DNA of 64,000 nt from an uncultured Methanobacterium sp. (GCF_963666025.1 NZ_OY762552.1:2568501-2632500), one strand, 5' to 3'. Shown: positions 45,851 to 55,640, counted from the first letter of the stretch. Numbers and translations are program-made. The notes: generated by a model from the letters alone, not told the origin.

Positions 45851-45966
45851 TAGTTGGTTAAAATGGGTATGGTTGGTTAAGATAGGGATATTAAATAAAA
45901 TAAGGACCATTGGTTAAAAAAGGAATTGGCAGGTTAAAAAAAGATTTAGATGGATAAATCACGCTT

Positions 45967-46788
45967 TTAGATCAATACCATCAATGGCACGATTACGTGC
46001 AACACGATATCTGCAGAAAAATGGGATATCATGGCTGATTCTAAACCTTTCTTCCAGTAAAGCCACCCGCATATTATTCCAGCCACTGAGTTTAAAACGA
46101 TGGTACGGATTATAACCAGTGGTGTGAGGGTGGTTAGAGTCATTACTGCTGGCAAGTGTCCTGCACCAAAAAATATGGCTGCTAAAATAATAGCTAACCA
46201 CATACCTATCTTGGTTGGTTTCCCTTCCTTGGTTTTTTTCACTTTAAAAAGTATCCACACAATAAGAGTCATTAAAAATAATCTTAACATGATTTCTTCA
46301 TTTATTCCACCGTAGAACGATGCTAAAAATCCCATCCATACCGGTGGATTAATGGAAGTTTGAGTTACATTAATTGCCACCCCTGCAACCGAAAACAGAT
46401 AATCTAAAACAGTTATGATTATTCCTGCGAGTAATCCCAGTCCAATTGACAATCCCAGTATTGATTTTAAGTAACTTTTAACTTCTCTACCTTCAAGCCA
46501 CCCTTCCAGAATAGGAAGTCCCAATCCAACTTTTTTGGCCAGGTAAAGGCCGATGAAGATGGTTATAGCAAAGAGTATCACTGCCTGAATGAGCTGAGAA
46601 ATCACCAGGACATATAGTGGTACTGGTAAATTTTGTAGTATGCTTCCTTGAAGTGTTAGAGTATAAGGCAGCACTGCCAAGGACCCTAAAATACTTGCAA
46701 CCAGTAAAATGATATATAATTTCCAGTTAACAATCTGATTTTTTGAAATTGAATTTGTTCCATTTGGGTTTTTACTTTTAATCATCAT
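45967..46788 (-). CDS. CPBP family intramembrane metalloprotease
   Basis: About eight helices. The CAAX/CPBP active-site motifs are EEIMLR (E164, E165 and R169), FGAGHLP with its His, and a final NSVAGIICGWLYWKKGLESAMISHFSAD with conserved His. Such proteases act within the membrane on unknown substrates, sometimes peptides or bacteriocins. GGAGG precedes the ATG. A TetR gene lies upstream on the same strand, so this is likely its target. A second CPBP gene with the same motifs is in this window. Confidence 0.9.
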   Translation of the reverse strand: MMIKSKNPNGTNSISKNQIVNWKLYIILLVASILGSLAVLPYTLTLQGSILQNLPVPLYVLVISQLIQAVILFAITIFIGLYLAKKVGLGLPILEGWLEGREVKSYLKSILGLSIGLGLLAGIIITVLDYLFSVAGVAINVTQTSINPPVWMGFLASFYGGINEEIMLRLFLMTLIVWILFKVKKTKEGKPTKIGMWLAIILAAIFFGAGHLPAVMTLTTLTPLVIIRTIVLNSVAGIICGWLYWKKGLESAMISHFSADIVLHVIVPLMVLI

Positions 46789-46813
46789 TTCAATCCTCCT
46801 TTAAAAAGTTATT

Positions 46814-46853
46814 ATTCTCTAATGATTGTATCAATTCTCTAATGATTGTATCA
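46814..46853 (-). repeat. Perfect 20 bp tandem duplication at a stop codon
   Basis: ATTCTCTAATGATTGTATCA occurs twice head to tail. The first half (in transcription direction) codes the last residues of the TetR protein, and the junction supplies its TGA stop. The second half is non-coding. Confidence 0.8.
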
Positions 46854-47457
46854 TCATGTCCATAGTGTACTCAATTAGTTCCTCCTGCGTCAGATCATTA
46901 TTTTTCATATGCATTTTGATTGTTGGGGGAAGATTGAATACATTTTGCATGGATAAAGCTAAAACTAGATTTGTTTTTACTGGATCTATATCTGATCTAA
47001 TTGTTTCATCTTTCATGCCCTCTTGAAGCGCTTTACCAAACAAAGAAAAACATTCTATTCTGCTTCTTTTTATTTCTTCCATTGGTGGCTGGTCATGATC
47101 AATTAAAACCTTGTATGAAGTCCAGTTTACATCATAATAAGCAGGGTATTCTTTATAGAATCTATAAAATGCATCTAAAAGCATTTCAACTTTTTCAATA
47201 CCAGTTTCTCCTTTATTGTAATTCTCTTGGAACATTTTATTTAGAATCTGTGTACCTCTAATTGATATGGCCAGATATATTTCTTTTTTATTTTTAAAAT
47301 AGAGATACAATGTACTTCTACCTAATTCTGTTCCTTTGGCTATATCTGCCATGCTAATATTCTCATAGCCTTTTTCAAAGAATAATTTCTCGGCAGTATC
47401 GATTATATCCTTTCGCCGCATTTCTTTTTCTCTTTCTTTCCTATCGGATATTGTCAT
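46831..47457 (-). CDS. TetR family transcriptional regulator (second copy)
   Basis: The helix-turn-helix part (about 12-58) reads IIDTAEKLFFEKGYENISMADIAKGT, then LGRSTLYLYFKNKKEIYL. It is a paralogue of the other TetR protein in this window. The ATG used is behind AGTGATTGGA; a GTG three codons upstream lies inside the ribosome site. Downstream, 42 bp away, is the CPBP protease, and upstream are strong TGTCATT palindromes, so it likely represses itself and the protease gene. The inducer is unknown. Its end is formed by a 20 bp tandem duplication. Confidence 0.9.
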   Translation of the reverse strand: MTISDRKEREKEMRRKDIIDTAEKLFFEKGYENISMADIAKGTELGRSTLYLYFKNKKEIYLAISIRGTQILNKMFQENYNKGETGIEKVEMLLDAFYRFYKEYPAYYDVNWTSYKVLIDHDQPPMEEIKRSRIECFSLFGKALQEGMKDETIRSDIDPVKTNLVLALSMQNVFNLPPTIKMHMKNNDLTQEELIEYTMDMMIQSLEN

Positions 47458-47471
47458 TCCAATCACTTCTT

Positions 47472-47537
47472 AATGACATATTTTCATTAATTGTCATTGA
47501 ATAAACACTTACAAAATAAATGTCATGTAATGACATT
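47472..47537 (-). promoter_or_regulatory. Candidate operator of the second TetR gene
   Basis: AATGTCAT-GTA-ATGACATT at 47519-47537 is a perfect inverted repeat of eight-base arms. A second pair, AATGACA at 47472 and TGTCATT at 47492, uses the same half-site with a 13 bp spacer. They lie 15-80 bp before the start codon, covering the probable promoter. Confidence 0.6.
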
Positions 47538-47770
47538 ATTTAATAAAATGTCTAAGATGTATTTAAAGTTTTCCATTAATTTTTGAAACCAATAAAACCA
47601 ATTTATGTCTACCAATTTATGTCCAAAAACGTAAATTGTCTGGATTTAAAATTTGCTCAGAAAAGCAGTATTATAGTAAAAATAAAATAAAAAAATTAGA
47701 TAATATATGTGTTTTAAGTTCAGTTTTTTAGTGATCTGTCCTTAATGTAGTTTTATAAATATTTCAGAGA
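47538..47770. other. AT-rich spacer
   Basis: Between the TetR promoter region and the end of the large histidine kinase gene on the same strand. ACCAATTTATGTC occurs twice near 47598 and 47611. Nothing else is seen. Confidence 0.5.
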
Positions 47771-50700
47771 CTAAAACCTTTTGCTGTAGTCCAGCTCATG
47801 GAAGTTAATATTATATTTGGTGCCATGACTTCTATCAATTGTAATATTGCCATCAAGCTGATTAACTAAACTATTTACTAAATCCAGTCCAAGAGAATCA
47901 ATTTTTTCAAAGTCAAAGTCTTGAGGTAAGCCAATCCCATCATCCGCAACAGTTAAGGTGTGATTATCGTTTATTTCAAGTTCAATGGTTATTGAACCTT
48001 CTTCTTGGGGGAATGCGAATTTTAGACTGTTTGTTACCAGTTCATTGATGATTAAACCCAGTGGAATTGCAGTTTCCATGTTCAGTTCAACATTTTCAAT
48101 ATTCAAGATAAGTTCAATTGTGCCAATTTTAACTTCATAGGTATAAAAAATCTCTGAAACCAATTTTTCTGCGTATTCCTTGAAGTTTATATGGCTAAGA
48201 TCATGGGATGTGTATAATTTCTCATGAATCATGGCCATGGACTTAACCCTACTTTGACTATCTTTAAGAATGTCTTTCGACTCTTCTTCCTTAACATAAC
48301 TGTGTTGGATGTTGAGCATGCTGGATATGATCTGCATGTTATTGTTAACCCGGTGGTGAATTTCCCTTAATAAATCGTCTTTTTCTTCTAATGACTTTTC
48401 AATTTTTCTTTCAGCCATTTTACGTTGAGTAATATCCTCAGAAATACCTAACAGATAATTAGGGTGACCTTTTTCATCAAGAAGTGGTATTTTTTTGGTG
48501 TGTAATATCCTTTCACCCCGGTTCTTGGTGTGGATGGTTTCTTCGGGAATATCCTGAAGTTTCTTCCTATTTAGAACTTCTCTATCCTTTTTGGTATAAA
48601 AATCAGCTTCATCTTTGGTGAAAAAATCATAATCAGTTTTACCAATTAATTCATCCCTCCTAAAACCCCAAATTCGTTCTGCAGCTTCATTAACCCTTTC
48701 AAATTTAAGTTCATCCGCAGTTTTCACGAAGATTACATCGGGTATGTTTTCAATGATGTTCTCCAAAAACTGTTCATTTTCTCTTAATGCTTTTTCTCTT
48801 AATTTAAGATCAGTGATATCTTCCAATACTAAGACTATTCCCTCTATTTTCCCATCTTTTTTCATTGGACTATAATTAGCTTTAACGAACTTTGTTTCAC
48901 CTTTCCGATTCACATATTCCCATTCAGGGGGAACTGATTTACCAATTAAAATATTTTTGAATGCATTTAATGCTTCATTTGAATTTATTTTTAATTTTGA
49001 GGCTATTTGTGTCACGTTTTTACCTGTGACATCCTTAAATCCAGTTAACTCTAATGCTTTAGGATTTGTCCCGATAACTGTACCTTTTTTATCAAATAAA
49101 GCTACACCCTCCGATGCAGTTTCAACTACATAGCGGTATTTTTCCTCACTTTCACGTAACTCTTTTTCAGCTTTCTTGATACTGGTAATGTCACGAACTA
49201 AACCCATAATCAGCTTTTTATCATTAATTTCAACCCCAGCAAAACGTATTTCCACCGGAAAATCAGTTCCATTTTTTCGTTTCTGATGACCATATAAAGT
49301 GAGAGGTTTCCCTGACTCTATTTTAGACCATTCCTTCTGGGCGCTTTCCAGGTTGAAATCCAGTTCTATATCCATCACATTCATCTGCAATAACTCTTCC
49401 CTGGTATAACCTAAACTTTCAATGGCTTGCCTGTTAACATCCATTATATTCCCGTCAAAATCATGCACAAAAAGGGCATCTGCAGCGTTTTCTAACAATT
49501 CCCTGAATTTATGTTCACTTTCACTGAGTGCATTTTCTGCATTTTTCCGGTCATTAATATCTTTGTTACTGGCCCGGCGACCTAAAAATTCACCATTTTC
49601 CGTGAATATCGGTTGACAGTTGTGACTGATCCATATTTCTTCACCATTCTTTTTAATAATCCGGAATTCAATATATGCATTTATTTCTGCAGTGAATAAT
49701 TCATTTTCATGTTCTAAAATTATTTCTTTATCATCAGGATGTGTAATTTTCACCAGTAACTCTGGATCATCCTGGAATTCCTCTGGTTTATACCCTGAAA
49801 TACGTTCACATGAGGGGGAAACATATAATAAACTTTTATCCGGACTGATCCAGTACTCCCAGTCGTAAGTAAAATCAGCAACCATCTTAAATTTCTGTTC
49901 ACTTTCTTTTAAATCCATTTCAAGCTTTTTACGTTCACTAATGTCCTTAAAAGTTCCAAAAACAGCGGTTATTTTTCCTTCATCATCAGTTAGGATGGAT
50001 GGACTTAAAATTACCGGAAACCTTACCCCATTTTTCCTTTTAAAAATCAGTTCAACTTCTTTTAAATTTCCTTTCAAAACCTTTTCAAGGTTAGCCTGGA
50101 TGTTAACAGTTTCTTCTGGAGGCCAGTAAGGGTGTGGAAGTCCGGTTCCAATTAACTCCTCACGGGAAAATCCAGTCATCTGAGAAAGGGCACGATTAAC
50201 ATCTAAATGCACTCCATTTACATCTAAAATAGAAAATCCATCACCCATTGAATCGATGATATTCGCATTGAATTTGTTACTTTCAATCAATTTCTGTTTT
50301 GCTTTTTTACGGTCAGTTATGTCAATGGATAGGATGAAAATTCCTTCTGGTACTGGAAAAACACGTAGTTCAAACCACCTGCCGGTGCCATCTGGATAGA
50401 TGAAATAATTTTCCATTTGATTTGATTTGCGTTTTTTCATAGCCTCTTTCAACATACTGAACATTTCAGTATCAACTATGTCCGGGTACACTTCCATCAT
50501 GGTGTGGCCCATTAAATTTTCCTTTTCTAATTTGGCATGTTTGGCAGCGGCTTCGTTTACATAAACATAACGCCAATCTGGACTGATAATCTGACACCCT
50601 TCCATCATATTATCCAGGGCGTTTCGATATTTTTCTTCATTTTTCTTAATTTCAGTTATGTCCCTTCCCACTACAACAGAACCGGTGATTTCACCTTTTT

Positions 50701-52228
50701 TATCTGTTATAGGTCCAAAACTATAACTACCCCACCATTTCTCACCAGTATCTTTCCTTTGAATAATGTATCTTTCATTGAATACCTTTTCACCTCTAAG
50801 AGCCCTGGGAACCGCCCACATATCCAGCGGTGCTAAAGTACCATCTTCAAAATAAACATCAATATAATCAGTGAATTCGGATAATGTTCTGTAAACTTCT
50901 TCCTTGTTTTTGAACTTATGATAGGTGGCAAAAGCTTCGTTGAAGTCAATAAAATTTCCTTCAACATCAGAAACGAATACCGCATCATTCATACTCTCTA
51001 TTACTGTGTTGAGTTTGTTCCTACTCTCAATTAAATTTTCTTGAATCTTTTTACGTTCAGTAACATCAACTACGGTACCAACAAGGCTAGTCGCATGTTT
51101 CTGGTCTTTTTCACCCTCAAAAGTTGCCATTCCATGTGCTTCAATCCACCGTATGTCATTATCACGATAAATGCGATATTCTGCAGAATATGGTTGGGGT
51201 CTGGTAGGATCAAGTGCTTTTGCTAACTTTTCCCCGACAGCTTGAATGTCATCAGGATGCAAAAGTTTAAGAATCTCCTGATTCGGACATTCACTTCCAC
51301 TAACTCCGAAAATTTCTTTATATTTATCATCATAGGTAGAAATATCGTTCAGTGGGTCATAATGCCACCAACCCATTTTTGCAGCATCTAGAGCAAGTTG
51401 AAGTTGTTCGGAAAGTGTTTTCTGATTATCTTCCGCTTTTTTACGTGATGTAATATCTTCAAATGTTGTGTAAACTTGATATGGTCTTAATTCACCTTCT
51501 TTAAATTGGGGGATGGCATCTATTTTAATCCAAGTGTTCTCATTTTTTTTAGGGTTAAAAATACCCATAATAATATTTTTAACCTTTTTTCCAGTTTTTA
51601 AAGCCACCATGGAGGGGTGGTCTTTACCCGGAAATTTGGATCCATCTTCATGAATACTTTTCCAGCGAGGATCAGCTGAAGTTCTTCCATTCATTTCATC
51701 AATGGTAAGGCCCAATATTTTTTCTGCTGCTGGATTTGCAGATATTACTTTACCAGTACTATCCTGGTAAACCAGGCCCAGAGTCATGGTTTTGAAAAGA
51801 CTGCTAAAAGTTTCTTCACTTTTCATCCGGGCTTTTTCACTTTTTGCCAGTGATTGTTCCATATTATTTTTGTAGATAGCTAGTTCAATTGCGTAATTAA
51901 TTTCAACAGCATCAAAAGGTTTGGTTAAATAAATATACGGCTCAATAAGTCTGGTTTTTTCAATAACAGTTTCATCAGAATTATTAACTAAAAATATGGC
52001 TGGAATATTAAGTTTTTTCAGCTTAAAAATAGTATCAATAATATCCTGTTTATCAGGGGTGATAAGGTCCATTAAAATAAGATCTGGCATTATTTCTAGT
52101 GTTTTATTAATTATTTCTTCGCCTTTAGCCATGTAAGATACTGAATAATGAAAAGATTCAAGAATCTTTTTTATATCCCTGGCCTCAACAGTATCATCCC
52201 CCACCAAGAAGATTTTGACGTCTGTCAT
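47771..52228 (-). CDS. Giant sensor kinase: receiver, nine PAS domains, HisKA_2
   Basis: 1485 residues, no membrane helix. It has an N-terminal receiver (1-120, DLILMDL near 52, LTKPF). Nine PAS domains follow, each opening with a pattern such as FSSLFKTM, LDAAKMGWW, VIESMNDAVF, NALDNMMEG, NIIDSMGDG, MVADFTYDW, ELLENAADAL, YVVETASEG and NIIENIPDV. A HisKA_2 core (EIHHRVNNNMQII, His at about 1290) and an ATPase domain with ADDGIGLP complete it. A soluble multi-input kinase with its own receiver suggests a phosphorelay. No adjacent effector gene. Ribosome site weak (CGGGAAC). Confidence 0.93.
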   Translation of the reverse strand: MTDVKIFLVGDDTVEARDIKKILESFHYSVSYMAKGEEIINKTLEIMPDLILMDLITPDKQDIIDTIFKLKKLNIPAIFLVNNSDETVIEKTRLIEPYIYLTKPFDAVEINYAIELAIYKNNMEQSLAKSEKARMKSEETFSSLFKTMTLGLVYQDSTGKVISANPAAEKILGLTIDEMNGRTSADPRWKSIHEDGSKFPGKDHPSMVALKTGKKVKNIIMGIFNPKKNENTWIKIDAIPQFKEGELRPYQVYTTFEDITSRKKAEDNQKTLSEQLQLALDAAKMGWWHYDPLNDISTYDDKYKEIFGVSGSECPNQEILKLLHPDDIQAVGEKLAKALDPTRPQPYSAEYRIYRDNDIRWIEAHGMATFEGEKDQKHATSLVGTVVDVTERKKIQENLIESRNKLNTVIESMNDAVFVSDVEGNFIDFNEAFATYHKFKNKEEVYRTLSEFTDYIDVYFEDGTLAPLDMWAVPRALRGEKVFNERYIIQRKDTGEKWWGSYSFGPITDKKGEITGSVVVGRDITEIKKNEEKYRNALDNMMEGCQIISPDWRYVYVNEAAAKHAKLEKENLMGHTMMEVYPDIVDTEMFSMLKEAMKKRKSNQMENYFIYPDGTGRWFELRVFPVPEGIFILSIDITDRKKAKQKLIESNKFNANIIDSMGDGFSILDVNGVHLDVNRALSQMTGFSREELIGTGLPHPYWPPEETVNIQANLEKVLKGNLKEVELIFKRKNGVRFPVILSPSILTDDEGKITAVFGTFKDISERKKLEMDLKESEQKFKMVADFTYDWEYWISPDKSLLYVSPSCERISGYKPEEFQDDPELLVKITHPDDKEIILEHENELFTAEINAYIEFRIIKKNGEEIWISHNCQPIFTENGEFLGRRASNKDINDRKNAENALSESEHKFRELLENAADALFVHDFDGNIMDVNRQAIESLGYTREELLQMNVMDIELDFNLESAQKEWSKIESGKPLTLYGHQKRKNGTDFPVEIRFAGVEINDKKLIMGLVRDITSIKKAEKELRESEEKYRYVVETASEGVALFDKKGTVIGTNPKALELTGFKDVTGKNVTQIASKLKINSNEALNAFKNILIGKSVPPEWEYVNRKGETKFVKANYSPMKKDGKIEGIVLVLEDITDLKLREKALRENEQFLENIIENIPDVIFVKTADELKFERVNEAAERIWGFRRDELIGKTDYDFFTKDEADFYTKKDREVLNRKKLQDIPEETIHTKNRGERILHTKKIPLLDEKGHPNYLLGISEDITQRKMAERKIEKSLEEKDDLLREIHHRVNNNMQIISSMLNIQHSYVKEEESKDILKDSQSRVKSMAMIHEKLYTSHDLSHINFKEYAEKLVSEIFYTYEVKIGTIELILNIENVELNMETAIPLGLIINELVTNSLKFAFPQEEGSITIELEINDNHTLTVADDGIGLPQDFDFEKIDSLGLDLVNSLVNQLDGNITIDRSHGTKYNINFHELDYSKRF

Positions 52229-52633
52229 ATGGTTCCCGGGTAATAAGTATGTGTTTAATCATATTTGTTTTTTTATAAATTCATTCTGGATGATAATTAA
52301 AAATAGGTAAAGGATAATATTGAGCTAAAAATTAGCTTAACTTTACTAGTACTTCCACTTTATTTTAGTAATTTAAGGCACTTATGGGTTTAACCTCATT
52401 GATAACACTATACTAGAACCGGGAATGGAAATTTCAAGTAAACAGGATAAAATATGGATATTTGCAGGTCAGGAGATTCTGACTATAGCGTGATTACCAT
52501 ACTTTTCACAGCAACGTTGGGTGCTTGGGGAGTGAACTGGTATGGTGAAAAAGTTCTAAAACCAGAGGAATAAGATTTTGGTTAAATTAAAGGAAAAATT
52601 CAAAAAAAAGAAGGAAAAAAAGATAGTGTAAAA
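52229..52633. other. Intergenic region with a broken small gene
   Basis: Contains the frameshifted small gene given next. The rest is AT-rich, with no hairpin or RNA recognised. Confidence 0.45.
52425..52573 (+). pseudogene. Small membrane protein gene, apparently frameshifted
   Basis: The ATG at the left edge opens MEISSKQDKIWIFAGQEILTIA and hits TGA. The neighbouring frame continues at that point with VITILFTATLGAWGVNWYG and EKVLKPEE up to a stop. Joined by one base they give a coherent 49-residue protein with one membrane helix. Either a one-base deletion (mutation or sequencing error) broke the gene, or an alternative ATG at 52454 starts a 39-residue product. Confidence 0.45.
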
Positions 52634-52802
<169 letters not shown>

Positions 52803-52935
52803 CTTTAATTCTTATATATTATTTTTATTTTTTCTTTTAAGAGTTTTCCCATTTACACAATGTCTTTGAAAATAATTGCCTGTTTCGGTGCTTTTTCATA
52901 TCCTCTCTAGATCAACCTGTTTTTTTCCCTCTAGA

Positions 52936-54468
52936 TCAAACTGTTTTTTTGGTTCTTGGCAAGAATATGCTGGTAATGAATCCTAAAAGTAGGATCAAGG
53001 ATAATACGGTGAATGTTTGTTTCATGGCAGAACTTATGGATGAATCTATGATCTGGACTGAGTAAGGCACCAGCTCAGGAGGTATAGCTGGAGTACCGGT
53101 CTGCATCTTTTCCACGTAACCTATAAGACCATCCTGAATTTGTTGAGTGGTCATGTTGCCGGATACTCCTGAAGTTTCTATTCCTGCAGTTAATCCACCG
53201 AATATGCCCACCAGGAGTAAAACCCCGATAAGGGCTGTTCCCATGGAGTATCCCAGATTTTTAAAGCAATTCAATAAACCAGCTGCATCAGTTTCCTGGT
53301 CATCCCCTGCTGCGGACATGGTGATATTAGTTAACTGGGAAAGCAATAAACCCACACCCACACCGAAAACCACAGTACCCGGCACCAAGTCTATTATCTG
53401 GGTGTTTACATTGAACACTCCTCCCAGTATGTATGTTCCTGCTGCGGCAATCAAAAATCCAACCATAATGATATACTTGGACTCCAGAGCCGATGATAAC
53501 CTGGCACCAATGAGTGAAAAGATAAGGATAGTTATTGATGCAGGCAAGAGGGCCAGACCAGTATCAAATGCATTGAGTTTGGTGACCTGCTGCAGGAATA
53601 CTGGTATGATGAAAAGAAAACCAGCCAGGGGTATCTGCTGTATAACTGAGTTCAGGTTACCCAGTCCAAACACACGGTTTTTCAGGAGAGTTATATCGGA
53701 TAATGGTTCTAAGCCCTTCCTGATTCTTCTTCTCTCCCACCATAAAAAGACTACAAAAAGAATTGCACCCGAACTCACTAGCACCGACACGTATCCCCAG
53801 TTTTGTGGTTTGCTGAGAAGTAAAATACCCAGTACAATCAGTATCAGGGAGACTATTGAAAGTAATGCTCCTACGATGTCTAAATCTTTCCATTTGAGGG
53901 TTGGTTTTGATTCAGTTAGGTAATGCCGGAATAATAATATGATAACAACAAATACCAGTTCTGATCCAAATACCAGTCTCCAGCTGAGGTATGTGGTAAA
54001 AATTCCTCCCACTATAGGTCCCACTGCAGCACCTACTGCTGCAATACCTCCCCATATTCCAAAGGCCGTTACTTTATCCTTTCCCTGGTAACTGGCTCCG
54101 ACTATGGTGGTGGTGGCAGGGAGAATCATTGCAGCACCAATGCCCTCCAGAACAGCCCATCCTAAAAGGAGCATCCCTGCATTGATACTTAATGTAGCGG
54201 TGATGGTCCCTGAAGCATAGATAATCAGACCTATGAGAAATGTTTTTTTCCTGCCCAGAATATCCTGGATTTTACTCCCCAGCAACATAAAAGAAGCAAT
54301 TATCAGGGCATACAATGCAATAATGGCCTGAATAATTGATAAAGTAGTGTTCAACTCCACAACCAACGTGCTTATGGCCACGTTCATTGCAGATGAATCT
54401 AAAACAATGATAAAGATTGCCATGCAGGCAATTAAAACTACTCCCCATTTGTATGGACTACTGCTCAT
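52936..54468 (-). CDS. MFS drug exporter, DHA2 (14-helix) type, second copy
   Basis: 510 residues, about 14 helices. KIQDILGRKKTFLIGLIIYAS after helix 2, GWAVLEGIGAAMILPATT in helix 4 and IAAVGAAVGPIVGGIFTTY in helix 5 are QacA/EmrB-type signatures. The start is the ATG before SSSPYKWG, behind GGGGGTT; 13 codons upstream is another possible start without ribosome site. It is divergent from a CPBP protease gene and shares a promoter region with an inverted repeat. A fragment of a second gene of this type is found at about 55.5 kb. Confidence 0.9.
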   Translation of the reverse strand: MSSSPYKWGVVLIACMAIFIIVLDSSAMNVAISTLVVELNTTLSIIQAIIALYALIIASFMLLGSKIQDILGRKKTFLIGLIIYASGTITATLSINAGMLLLGWAVLEGIGAAMILPATTTIVGASYQGKDKVTAFGIWGGIAAVGAAVGPIVGGIFTTYLSWRLVFGSELVFVVIILLFRHYLTESKPTLKWKDLDIVGALLSIVSLILIVLGILLLSKPQNWGYVSVLVSSGAILFVVFLWWERRRIRKGLEPLSDITLLKNRVFGLGNLNSVIQQIPLAGFLFIIPVFLQQVTKLNAFDTGLALLPASITILIFSLIGARLSSALESKYIIMVGFLIAAAGTYILGGVFNVNTQIIDLVPGTVVFGVGVGLLLSQLTNITMSAAGDDQETDAAGLLNCFKNLGYSMGTALIGVLLLVGIFGGLTAGIETSGVSGNMTTQQIQDGLIGYVEKMQTGTPAIPPELVPYSVQIIDSSISSAMKQTFTVLSLILLLGFITSIFLPRTKKTV

Positions 54469-54530
54469 TAATAACCCCCTAAAAGTATTAACCGCCGAAT
54501 CAAGCAATTATCAGTGGTATTATTTATGTA

Positions 54531-54577
54531 CACTATCATTAATATACATTTTAAAGTGTGTTTGCCAGGTGATAGTG
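54531..54577. promoter_or_regulatory. Inverted repeat in the divergent promoter region
   Basis: CACTATCA at 54531-54538 and TGATAGTG at 54570-54577 are exact inverse copies 31 bp apart. They lie between the second 14-helix exporter gene and the second CPBP protease gene. Confidence 0.4.
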
Positions 54578-54635
54578 GATAAGTTTAATAAAAATCAGAA
54601 TCCTAACTTCAATTATATTTAAAGGGGTTTGTAAC

Positions 54636-55514
54636 ATGGAAAATTATTTAGATATGGCTCATGAGGGAAAGAATAATCTGTGGAGATATATTCTGGGAAT
54701 ATTCATAATATTAATGGTCTTTTATGGCTATGGCATAATCGTACCTGAGTCGGTGGATGCCTGGGGTCCCCTGGTGAACTATCTTATCCAGGATTTTTCC
54801 TATATCCTTTACTTCCTGGCAGTGGTCTTGGTCGTAAAGTTTATTCACAAAAGATCATTTAAATCTCTAGTAACTCCTAAAAAATCATTAAACTGGGAAC
54901 TAGTGGGGATAGGATTTACCATATACTTTGTTTTAATGTTCCTGTTTTCATTACTGCCCCAGTACCTAGCAGATCCTTCATCACTCTCATTGAACCCGAA
55001 TCTCTGGGGATTTCTGGTTTTCTTACCATTTCTACTGATTCTGGTACCTATCCAGACCACCTCGGAGGAACTTTTCTTCAGGGGATACCTGCTTCAGGCA
55101 ACAGGATTTTTAAGCAGAAATTTCCTTCTTCTGGCTATTTTAAATGGGATACTATTCATGTTGCCCCATCTTGCCAATCCGGAAGTTGCACAGGCCCCAT
55201 TAACTGCCATCATAGACTGGGTAGTGTTTGGGTTTGTAATGGCCTACCTTACCCTTAAAAGTGGCACCCTTGAAATGGCAATAGCAGCCCATGCATCAAA
55301 CAACTTATTCATAACCGTAGTATCCAACTATCAGGGTTCAGTATTTAGCACACCTTCTCTTCTGGTCACCAGCACCAGCGAAGCTACCACTGCTGCAGAT
55401 GGTGACCTGGTCTTCCTTTTAATATCCCTCTTAACCACAGTTCTCATACCCGTGCTTTACTACCTTTTAATGTTCAAGATACCTCAAATCAAGAAATACA
55501 GGGATCGGGGTTGA
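54636..55514 (+). CDS. CPBP family intramembrane metalloprotease, second copy
   Basis: About eight helices in 292 residues. The active-site motifs are EELFFRGY (E144, E145, R149), MLPHLANP with its His, and ALTAIIDWVVFGFVMAYLTLK followed by AAHASNNLF. Family function as for the other copy: proteolysis within the membrane. AAAGGGG precedes the ATG at about 11 bases. Divergent from an exporter gene; both may be under the same regulator, although no regulator gene is adjacent. Confidence 0.9.
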   Translation: MENYLDMAHEGKNNLWRYILGIFIILMVFYGYGIIVPESVDAWGPLVNYLIQDFSYILYFLAVVLVVKFIHKRSFKSLVTPKKSLNWELVGIGFTIYFVLMFLFSLLPQYLADPSSLSLNPNLWGFLVFLPFLLILVPIQTTSEELFFRGYLLQATGFLSRNFLLLAILNGILFMLPHLANPEVAQAPLTAIIDWVVFGFVMAYLTLKSGTLEMAIAAHASNNLFITVVSNYQGSVFSTPSLLVTSTSEATTAADGDLVFLLISLLTTVLIPVLYYLLMFKIPQIKKYRDRG

Positions 55515-55532
55515 TGAAATATTTGGATCAGG

Positions 55533-55595
55533 ATGAATAAAACATGCCATACCTGTAATCAAAACTACTCCCCATTTATATGAATTCGCTATGGT
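55533..55595 (-). pseudogene. Relic of the 5' end of a 14-helix exporter gene
   Basis: On the minus strand the sequence translates to NSYKWGVVLITGMACFIH, matching SPYKWGVVLIACMAIFII at the N-terminus of the intact exporter about 1.1 kb to the left. DNA similarity is high: CAAAACTACTCCCCATTT occurs here and TAAAACTACTCCCCATTT in the intact gene. The copy has no start codon and breaks off after some 20 codons. Confidence 0.7.
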
Positions 55596-55640
55596 TACCT
55601 CATCTACCCACATTATGTAGTCCAAGTTTACTAGTATTGT

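Noticed and set aside
53147..53923. 258-codon plus-strand frame
   Set aside because: Antisense shadow of the 14-helix exporter; Pro/Thr/Lys-rich translation typical of an opposite-strand frame.
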